Assembly (NCBI RefSeq): GCF_036663835.1
Contig: NZ_JAXOJT010000001.1
Coordinates: 868,001 to 932,000 of the forward strand
From: Sphingomonas sp. LT1P40
GTDB lineage: Bacteria; Pseudomonadota; Alphaproteobacteria; Sphingomonadales; Sphingomonadaceae
Length of the DNA: 64,000 nucleotides
Direction: 5' to 3'
The position numbers were made by a program, and so were the translations under genes. A model generated the notes under the pieces. The model was given only the letters and a program-made list of their open reading frames with translations. It ran no database searches and was not told the DNA's origin. How positions within the stretch are numbered: position 1 is the stretch's first letter; every line of letters begins with the position of its first letter. This document shows positions 58,530 through 64,000 of the stretch, piece after piece.

Positions 58530-58841
58530 ATGGCGAGTTCCACTTCAGTCAAGGCGATCCTGAGCCGCGCCGGCCTTCCGGCCGTGGCGATCATCTTCAT
58601 GGGCTTTTTCGCCTATTCGGCCGTGCTCGGGCCGAACGGCGTGCTGGTCTATGGCGATTACAAGCGCCAGCTTGCCCTCAAGGAAGCGGAGCTGGCCAAG
58701 CTGGAAAAGGCGCGGTCGGAACTTCGCAACCGCGTTGCGTTGCTCGACCAGAAGGGGGCGGACCCCGACATGGTCGACGAGCTGACCCGCAAGAAGCTCA
58801 ACGTCGTCCACCCCGATGAAGTGATCGTCCCGCTTAATTGA
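58530..58841 (+). CDS. ftsB: FtsB/DivIC-family septum formation protein
   Basis: A 103-residue single-pass membrane protein: helix at about residues 15-34, then a leucine-zipper-like coiled coil (KRQLALKEAELAKLEKARSE) and a short conserved C-terminus. With FtsL and FtsQ it forms the divisome subcomplex that activates septal wall synthesis. The place directly after eno matches the family context in proteobacteria. A 30-bp perfect palindrome with a short T run follows the stop. Confidence 0.88.
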   Translation: MASSTSVKAILSRAGLPAVAIIFMGFFAYSAVLGPNGVLVYGDYKRQLALKEAELAKLEKARSELRNRVALLDQKGADPDMVDELTRKKLNVVHPDEVIVPLN

Positions 58842-58856
58842 AGCAGGCAAGGTTTT

Positions 58857-58886
58857 CGCGCGTGTCGATAGCTATCGACACGCGCG
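58857..58886 (+). terminator. 30-bp perfect palindrome, terminator of ftsB
   Basis: CGCGCGTGTCGATAG is followed directly by its exact reverse complement, a 15+15 palindrome with no spacer base, then CTCTCATTTTT. The T-rich tail makes it a probable rho-independent terminator 15 bp after ftsB. It separates ftsB from the secreted protein gene. Confidence 0.8.
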
Positions 58887-58917
58887 CTCTCATTTTTGAG
58901 TAGGCTCGCCGCGTTAT

Positions 58918-58933
58918 TAGTCCGATCGGACTA
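58918..58933. promoter_or_regulatory. 16-bp perfect palindrome upstream of secreted protein gene
   Basis: TAGTCCGATCGGACTA is its own reverse complement and lies 85-100 bases before the start of the gene at 59018. The size and symmetry suit a dimeric regulator (TetR, MarR or LuxR type), but no regulator is encoded nearby. The role is inferred from position only. Confidence 0.4.
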
Positions 58934-59017
58934 GTCGAGCCGCATCGACTCTGACTGCCCTCCACCGGATGTTGTTTGCGCCAGAGACTGCCGCAACCGG
59001 AAAGAGGGATTATCCTG

Positions 59018-59683
59018 ATGAAGATCGCATATCCAAAAGCGGGCGTCATCGCCGCCGCGCTGGCAATGGTCATGACGACGGCCAGCGCACCGCCGACCGC
59101 CCCCGTCCAGGCTGCGGGCAATGCCGGCAGCGTGCGCGCGATATGTTGCAAATGTATCGACGGCAGCCAGCAAAAGGCGTCGCTCAACAGCCGTACTGCA
59201 CCCTGGCGTGTCGCCACCGGGAACGGCGCACCCGCACCCGTGGTCAATGCAAATCCGGATCCGGGCTGGAGCCCGCTAGCACCCGCCGGGTGGGTCAAGG
59301 GCGCGTCGAGCGCTCCCGGAACGTATAACTATACGCTGACTATCGTCGTGCCGCGTTGCGTCATCGGCGGGCGCGTATCGATCAAGGGTCAGTTCGGCGC
59401 GGACAACTCCGCCAAGCTGTTCCTAGGCACCACGCAGATCAGCCAGACCAGCGGGGGCATCAACGGGTTCAAGGCACCGAATTTCGGGTCATTCTCGAAC
59501 GCCGTCCCGGCGGGCACGCACACGCTTCGCCTGGAAGTGAAGAACGAGGGTGGACCCACCGGCATGATTCTGGTGGGCGCGCTGATTACCGAATGCCCGA
59601 AATCGACCGAGCTCGGCGCAACTGGGTCCGATCCCAAGGTCGCGGTCGCGTGCAAATGCGACCCCGACGTCGCCAGCACCTGA
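59018..59683 (+). CDS. Secreted cysteine-containing protein, unknown
   Basis: A 221-residue protein with a signal peptide (AALAMVMTTASAPPTAPVQA, cleavage near residue 32). The mature part is predicted beta-rich, with TYNYTLTIVVPRCVIGGRV and PAGTHTLRLEVKNEGG like a carbohydrate-binding or galactose-binding beta-sandwich. Cysteines cluster at both ends (ICCKCIDG, ACKCDPD). I cannot name the family. It has its own candidate operator and terminator and splits ftsB from pdhA, genes normally adjacent in relatives. Start ATG 59018 follows GAGGGAT. Confidence 0.68.
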   Translation: MKIAYPKAGVIAAALAMVMTTASAPPTAPVQAAGNAGSVRAICCKCIDGSQQKASLNSRTAPWRVATGNGAPAPVVNANPDPGWSPLAPAGWVKGASSAPGTYNYTLTIVVPRCVIGGRVSIKGQFGADNSAKLFLGTTQISQTSGGINGFKAPNFGSFSNAVPAGTHTLRLEVKNEGGPTGMILVGALITECPKSTELGATGSDPKVAVACKCDPDVAST

Positions 59684-59702
59684 AATAACGCCCGTAACGA
59701 AG

Positions 59703-59742
59703 AAGGACGGTGCCGCGCTTGCGGTGCCGTCCTTCCTTTTTT
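59703..59742 (+). terminator. Rho-independent terminator after the secreted protein gene
   Basis: AAGGACGG pairs with CCGTCCTT, with a second inner stem CCGC/GCGG, followed by CCTTTTTT. It lies 20 bases after the stop at 59683 and so isolates the secreted-protein gene from pdhA. Confidence 0.9.
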
Positions 59743-59838
59743 GGCGCCGGATATGATGGCTGACGCAGGGGGCGTTGCGCATTGGGCATCAACCGGCCTA
59801 TAGCGCCGCTTCCGACCTTCCCCAGGATGAGGATAATT

Positions 59839-60888
59839 GTGGCAAAATCGCCTGCAAAAAGCCGTAAGATCGAACCACCTGTGGTGAACCGCGAGCGTCC
59901 AAACGAACCGGAGCGGTTCGCCGCGTCGAAGGAGCAATTGCTGGAATTCTACCGGCAGATGCTGCTTATCCGTCGGTTCGAGGAGAAAGCGGGCCAGCTT
60001 TACGGTCTCGGCTTTATCGGTGGTTTCTGTCACCTTTACATCGGGCAAGAAGCGGTCGCGGTCGGGCTGCAATCGGCGCTGGACGGCGACAAGGATTCGG
60101 TGATTACCGGGTATCGCGACCACGGGCACATGCTGGCCTATGGCATCGATCCCAAGGAAATCATGGCTGAGCTGACCGGTCGCGCGGCGGGCATTTCGCG
60201 CGGCAAGGGCGGGTCGATGCACATGTTCTCGACCGAGAAGAAGTTTTACGGCGGCCATGGCATCGTCGGCGCGCAGGTGTCGCTGGGCACTGGCCTCGCC
60301 TTCGCGCACAAATATAATGAGGATGGCGGCGTCGCCATGGCCTATTTCGGCGACGGCGCGTCGAACCAGGGCCAAGTGTATGAAAGCTTCAACATGGCCG
60401 AGCTGTGGAAGCTGCCGATCATCTATGTGATCGAAAACAACCAATATGCCATGGGCACCAGCGTCAATCGCTCGTCGGCGGAGGATCAGCTGTATCGCCG
60501 CGGCGAGAGTTTCCGCATTCCGGGCATTCAGGTCGACGGCATGGATGTGCTGGCGTGCCGTGGTGCCGCCGAGGAAGCGCTGGCATGGGTGCGCAGCGGC
60601 AAGGGGCCGATCATCCTGGAGATGAAAACCTATCGCTATCGCGGCCACTCGATGTCCGATCCGGCGAAATATCGCAGCCGCGACGAAGTTCAGTCGATGC
60701 GCGACAACAGCGATCCGATCGAGGGCGTAAAGAAGGAACTCGAGACGGTTGGCGTCACCGAAGCCGAGCTGAAGGCGATCGAGGCGGAAATCCGCAAGGC
60801 CGTGAACGACTCGGCGGACTTTGCCGAGCAGACGCCGGAGCCCGATCCGAGCGAACTTTATACCGACGTGCTGGTGGAGACGTACTGA
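59839..60888 (+). CDS. pdhA: Pyruvate dehydrogenase E1 component, alpha subunit
   Basis: A 349-residue subunit of the TPP-dependent E1 enzyme that decarboxylates pyruvate. The TPP/Mg motif is [20 protein letters not shown], closing in [12 protein letters not shown] and [12 protein letters not shown] with the regulated-serine loop [10 protein letters not shown] are also present. I chose GTG 59839 because GAGGA lies six bases before it; ATG 59827 and 59782 are alternatives with weaker sites. It is followed by pdhB with a 1-bp gap. Confidence 0.93.
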   Translation: MAKSPAKSRKIEPPVVNRERPNEPERFAASKEQLLEFYRQMLLIRRFEEKAGQLYGLGFIGGFCHLYIGQEAVAVGLQSALDGDKDSVITGYRDHGHMLAYGIDPKEIMAELTGRAAGISRGKGGSMHMFSTEKKFYGGHGIVGAQVSLGTGLAFAHKYNEDGGVAMAYFGDGASNQGQVYESFNMAELWKLPIIYVIENNQYAMGTSVNRSSAEDQLYRRGESFRIPGIQVDGMDVLACRGAAEEALAWVRSGKGPIILEMKTYRYRGHSMSDPAKYRSRDEVQSMRDNSDPIEGVKKELETVGVTEAELKAIEAEIRKAVNDSADFAEQTPEPDPSELYTDVLVETY

Positions 60889-60889
60889 G

Positions 60890-62272
60890 ATGGCGATCGA
60901 GCTGAAGATGCCCGCGCTCTCGCCCACGATGGAAGAGGGAACCCTCGCCAAGTGGCTGGTGAAGGAAGGCGATACGGTCAAATCGGGCGACATCATCGCC
61001 GAGATCGAGACCGACAAGGCGACGATGGAGTTCGAGGCCGTCGATGAAGGCACGATTGCGTCGATCCTGGTCGCCGAAGGCACCGATGGCGTGAAGGTCG
61101 GCACCGTGATCGCAACGATCGCAGGCGAGGGGGAAGATGCTGCGGCTCCTGCGCCAGCCGCTGTGCCTGTCGTCGATGCGCTCAAGGCTGAACCCGAAGC
61201 TGCTCCGAAAAAGGCCGATAGCGGCACGAAACAGCTCGTCAGCGACAAGGCTGCGAGCGTTGCCGATCCGGAAGTTCCCGCCGGCACCGAGATGGTCAAA
61301 ACGACCGTGCGCGAAGCGCTGCGCGATGCGATGGCCGAGGAAATGCGTGCCGATCAGCGCATCTTCGTAATGGGCGAGGAAGTCGCCGAATATCAGGGCG
61401 CGTACAAGGTAACGCAGGGCCTGCTCGACGAATTCGGTGCCAAGCGCGTGATCGACACGCCGATCACCGAATATGGCTTTGCCGGCGTCGGCACCGGTGC
61501 CGCGATGGGCGGGCTGAAGCCGATCATCGAGTTCATGACGTTCAATTTCGCCATGCAGGCAATCGACCACATCATTAATTCGGCGGCCAAGACGAACTAT
61601 ATGTCCGGCGGCCAGATGCGCTGCCCGATCGTGTTCCGTGGGCCGAACGGTGCCGCAAGCCGCGTCGGCGCGCAGCACAGCCAGAATTATGCGCCATGGT
61701 ATGCCAGTGTGCCCGGGCTGATCGTGATCGCGCCGTATGACGCGGCGGATGCCAAGGGGCTGTTGAAGGCCGCGATCCGTAGCCAGGACCCGGTCGTGTT
61801 TCTTGAAAACGAGCTGCTCTACGGACGCAGCTTCGACGTGCCAAAGCTGGATGACTGGGTGCTGCCGATCGGCAAGGCGCGGATCGTGCGCGAGGGTGCG
61901 GACGTGACCATCGTCACCTATTCGATCGGCGTCGGCGTCGCGCTGGAAGCTGCTGAAAAGCTGGCGGGCGAGGGCGTCGATTGCGAAGTCATCGACTTGC
62001 GCACGTTGCGTCCGCTCGACACGGCGACGGTGTTGGCGAGCCTAAAAAAGACCAACCGTATGGTGGTGGTCGAGGAAGGCTGGCCGGTCTGTTCGATCGC
62101 GTCGGAAATCATCGCGGTGGCAATGGACGAGGGCTTTGACGATCTCGATGCGCCGGTCGTGCGGGTTACCAACGAGGATGTGCCGTTGCCCTATGCGGCG
62201 AACCTCGAAAAGCTGGCGCTGATTACGGCGGACAAGGTAGTCGCCGGGGTTAAGCGGGTAACCTATCGGTAG
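60890..62272 (+). CDS. pdhB: Pyruvate dehydrogenase E1 component, beta subunit with N-terminal lipoyl domain
   Basis: A 460-residue protein. Residues 1-77 form a lipoyl domain (lipoylated lysine in [13 protein letters not shown]), then an Ala/Pro linker (about 82-110), and from about 135 the transketolase-like E1 beta fold ([40 protein letters not shown]). A lipoyl domain on E1 beta is a known feature of Rhizobium, Zymomonas and sphingomonads. It follows pdhA by 1 bp. The E2 and E3 genes are not in the window. Confidence 0.97.
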   Translation: MAIELKMPALSPTMEEGTLAKWLVKEGDTVKSGDIIAEIETDKATMEFEAVDEGTIASILVAEGTDGVKVGTVIATIAGEGEDAAAPAPAAVPVVDALKAEPEAAPKKADSGTKQLVSDKAASVADPEVPAGTEMVKTTVREALRDAMAEEMRADQRIFVMGEEVAEYQGAYKVTQGLLDEFGAKRVIDTPITEYGFAGVGTGAAMGGLKPIIEFMTFNFAMQAIDHIINSAAKTNYMSGGQMRCPIVFRGPNGAASRVGAQHSQNYAPWYASVPGLIVIAPYDAADAKGLLKAAIRSQDPVVFLENELLYGRSFDVPKLDDWVLPIGKARIVREGADVTIVTYSIGVGVALEAAEKLAGEGVDCEVIDLRTLRPLDTATVLASLKKTNRMVVVEEGWPVCSIASEIIAVAMDEGFDDLDAPVVRVTNEDVPLPYAANLEKLALITADKVVAGVKRVTYR

Positions 62273-62279
62273 TCTTTGT

Positions 62280-62298
62280 CCTCCCCGCGCCGGGGAGG
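62280..62298. terminator. GC hairpin between pdhB and the Tad pseudopilin gene
   Basis: CCTCCCCG and CGGGGAGG form an 8-bp stem with loop CGC, 7 bases after the pdhB stop and 5 bases before the end of the convergent gene. It has no T run and may be a fragment of a REP-like repeat or a two-way terminator. Confidence 0.5.
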
Positions 62299-62302
62299 GT
62301 AT

Positions 62303-62953
62303 TCAGCAGGTGGATGCGGTGACGCCGGTGACGGGATAGACCCCGTTGCTGCCGCCCACCGTATCGCGGCGATCGCGGACCATCATCGACGCTTCCTCAC
62401 GGAAGCTGGTGTTGGGGGCGAGCGAGCGGCTGAAGATCGGCTGATATTCGTAATAGACTTCGACATACATCGTCACGCCGGCCTCCGGCGCGACGGCGAG
62501 CCGCCCGGTCCTGCCCATGCCGTTGAGGTTGGTCGTTCCCGCCGCGCCATAGCTGGAGGTCTGGGTGGTTTTGGCCCCGCGGCACCGTTGCCAGCGGATG
62601 CGGTACTTGTTCGTCGTGTTGGGCGTGGCCACCGGTTCCAGGCTCGACACGATCACACGGCCGCGCGTGAACAAATCGAGTTCGCCACCCTGCAGACCCG
62701 AGCCGGTGAGCAGATCATTGATATCGGCCTCGTTGATCGTCTTTGCCTGGAGCTGGCTGCCGGAACCGATGCGCGCGGCATTGTCGGCGAGGTGCAGCGA
62801 AATCTGGCTGACCCGCATGCGGGTGATGATGTAATTGGTCATCTCCGCCCCGGTCAGGCTGAGGATTAGCAGGATCGGAAGCGACAAGGCGAATTCGATC
62901 AGCGCAAGACCGCTGGTCGCATCGCGCAGGGCGGATAACGGATGGCGCCTCAT
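62303..62953 (-). CDS. TadE/TadF-like pseudopilin
   Basis: A 216-residue protein with the TadE-type start: short basic leader, then ATSGLALIEFALSLPILLIL, in which the glutamate at about residue 21 is the one conserved in type IV-like prepilins. The rest is periplasmic and beta-rich, with a C-terminal cysteine pair region (ending VTASTC). It is a minor pilin of a Tad/Flp pilus, used for surface attachment. Its start overlaps the stop of the upstream TadE-like gene by 4 bp. Confidence 0.83.
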   Translation of the reverse strand: MRRHPLSALRDATSGLALIEFALSLPILLILSLTGAEMTNYIITRMRVSQISLHLADNAARIGSGSQLQAKTINEADINDLLTGSGLQGGELDLFTRGRVIVSSLEPVATPNTTNKYRIRWQRCRGAKTTQTSSYGAAGTTNLNGMGRTGRLAVAPEAGVTMYVEVYYEYQPIFSRSLAPNTSFREEASMMVRDRRDTVGGSNGVYPVTGVTASTC

Positions 62954-63729
62954 AACAGGCACAGCCCGAACAGCGGGACCGTACAGGGACTTCCACCTGC
63001 GCCGGTCGCCGTTGCCGAGGGCGTCGGCGAGGGGGTTGGCGACGCGCTTGCAGACGAGGTCGGCGTGGGTGTCGGCAACGGCGTGGCAGTGACCGCCGCC
63101 GGGCAGTTGCGCACCTGAGTCGATGCCGCCGCATTGGCCTGATCGCTATAAGGCTGGTTGCGCAGCACGGTCGCCGCCGTGATCTTCGTCGTGCGCGATC
63201 CGCCGATCAGATTGTAGAGCGGGAACATCCGCGGATAACTCATCGTGACGGTGTAGAGCGTCGCGTCTTTCGCGCCGCCCTGACCCTCACGCGCGCCGTC
63301 GCGATCCCAACTGCTGTTGTTGTTCGCATCGACATAAGGCTCGCTGCCGTCGCAGGTGCCATTGACGTTGGTGTCGGTCCAGGTTTCGGAGCGCGCCGCC
63401 GCCGCTTCTGAAAAGGTGCGGTAATAGCGGCGGGTGACATTGATCGTGGCATTGTTGGCGAGCGCGCGGACTTGCGATTTCACCTTGTTGTCCAGCGCGG
63501 TCTGCGCACCGGATTCAAAGCCGCTCTCCAGCGTCGAATCACGCGCGGTCTTTTGCACGATGCCTTGCAATGCGGCGCGTGCGTAAAGCGTGTGGGCGAT
63601 GTCGAACGCGCCGAGCAGGATCAGGCCGAGTACGGGCGCCACCATCGCAAATTCGATGACGGTGGCGCCCGACTCGTCGCGCAGAAGCGCGCCGGGTGTG
63701 ACACGGCGGAGGGAGAATCGCCGGTTCAC
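62950..63729 (-). CDS. TadE-like pseudopilin with Asp/Asn-rich loop and Pro/Ser/Thr tail
   Basis: A 259-residue protein with the prepilin helix DESGATVIEFAMVAPVLGLI at about residues 18-37. The periplasmic part has an Asp/Asn-rich stretch at residues 117-145 (DTNVNGTCDGSEPYVDANN, then SSWDRDG) that looks like calcium-binding loops, and a Pro/Thr/Ser-rich tail (about 213-245) with a C-terminal cysteine pair (Cys249, Cys257). The start is GTG at 63729, overlapping the stop of the upstream TadG-like gene (GTGA). It belongs to a Tad pilus cluster that continues to the right of the window. Confidence 0.82.
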   Translation of the reverse strand: MNRRFSLRRVTPGALLRDESGATVIEFAMVAPVLGLILLGAFDIAHTLYARAALQGIVQKTARDSTLESGFESGAQTALDNKVKSQVRALANNATINVTRRYYRTFSEAAAARSETWTDTNVNGTCDGSEPYVDANNNSSWDRDGAREGQGGAKDATLYTVTMSYPRMFPLYNLIGGSRTTKITAATVLRNQPYSDQANAAASTQVRNCPAAVTATPLPTPTPTSSASASPTPSPTPSATATGAGGSPCTVPLFGLCLL

Positions 63730-64000
63730 CTGGTCAGCCTGAGCTGGGAAATTTGATCCGCGATCGACTTGAACGTATTTTGCAGGTCGGTCGAATTGCG
63801 TGCGGCAAAGAAGCGACCGGAGGTGGCACAAGACGTCATCATCGTCTCGATCGTGCTGTTCGATGCACCGAACCAGATCACCCACAAGGTGATGTTTTTG
63901 TTCTTGACTGCCGTGCAGATCGCCGCCGTTCGCGCGTTGACTTGCTGGGTCAGCGTGCCCGTGGTCAGGCAGCCGCCGGTCGGCGCGCTGGATGGATCGG
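63726..64000 (-). CDS. TadG-like pilus assembly protein, C-terminal 90 residues, cut by window
   Basis: Translating the minus strand from the right edge gives a continuous 90-residue end: DPSSAPTGGCLTTGTLTQQV, then TLWVIWFGASNSTIETMMTS, CATSGRFFAARNSTDLQNTF and KSIADQISQLRLTR, with the TGA at 63726-63728. This is the typical end of TadG proteins with a von Willebrand factor A-like domain (a WVIWFG strand, then the F-x-x-I-A-x-x-I ending helix). The start of the gene lies beyond base 64000. It is upstream of and overlaps (GTGA) the TadE-like gene. Confidence 0.82.
   Translation of the reverse strand, partial: DPSSAPTGGCLTTGTLTQQVNARTAAICTAVKNKNITLWVIWFGASNSTIETMMTSCATSGRFFAARNSTDLQNTFKSIADQISQLRLTR

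Noticed and set aside
59389..61299. 636-residue minus-strand frame across pdhA and the secreted protein gene
   Set aside because: It lies opposite to pdhA and the secreted gene, both well supported, and crosses their terminator.

Overview
The window is a 64 kb, GC-rich, gene-dense stretch of chromosome from an alphaproteobacterium, most likely a sphingomonad (Sphingomonas or a close relative). The reasons are the gene content and order: a fused thiS-thiG gene, aroQ-accB-accC, a yqeY-dnaG-rpoD block, eno-ftsB-pdhA-pdhB with a lipoyl-bearing E1 beta subunit, an RcdA homologue, a PEP-CTERM protein, Tad pilus pseudopilins, DksA without the zinc cysteines, and many small DUF families common in Sphingomonadales. 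The genus is an inference from these features and no species call is possible. I found no rRNA, tRNA, CRISPR array, transposase, integrase or phage structural module.

Layout. 1-9.5 kb: the end of der, an Hpt protein, the bfd-bfr iron-storage pair with a candidate Fur operator, membrane proteins, purL, a TonB-like protein, a phospholipase D-family enzyme and a PAS protein. 9.5-15.7 kb: an orphan gene, aroQ-accB-accC, thiSG, a methyltransferase and a CsbD stress protein. 15.7-26.8 kb: a TPP enzyme; an rimO operon with two peptidase-like genes; a secreted repeat protein; and the serS-surE-nlpD-like-K+ channel operon. 26.9-33.2 kb: a host-attachment-family protein, a serine-rich PEP-CTERM surface protein, DksA, PilZ, two DUF465 proteins, RcdA, a nitronate monooxygenase-like enzyme, gamma carbonic anhydrase and small membrane proteins. 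33.4-44.6 kb: a 3-oxoacid CoA-transferase whose subunit genes are split by two unrelated genes, then an esterase, a ferritin-like protein, an epimerase, leuC-leuD, a quinone oxidoreductase, DUF817 and MoxR. 44.8-55.2 kb: rpoD-dnaG-yqeY, then carA-(unknown gene)-carB and greA. 55.2-57.1 kb: a four-gene cassette resembling E. coli YqjD/YqjE-type envelope proteins. 57.2-62.3 kb: eno, ftsB, an inserted secreted protein gene, pdhA and pdhB. 62.3-64 kb: Tad pilus minor pilins and the end of a TadG-like gene.

Most of the window is housekeeping metabolism (purines, pyrimidines, fatty acids, leucine, thiamine, pyruvate oxidation), information processing and envelope upkeep. The features that stand out are: (1) a mobile-looking palindromic repeat inserted in frame in the interdomain linker of CarA; (2) an AT-richer gene of unknown function translationally linked between carA and carB; (3) a serine-repeat PEP-CTERM protein whose divergent promoter region carries three near-consensus CtrA sites; (4) a divergent M14-like peptidase behind rimO; (5) a self-contained secreted-protein unit inserted in the conserved eno-ftsB-pdhAB cluster; and (6) a 44-residue exported microprotein between leuC and leuD. 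No complete new defence or mobile system is visible. The carA/carB interval is the best candidate for something not yet described.
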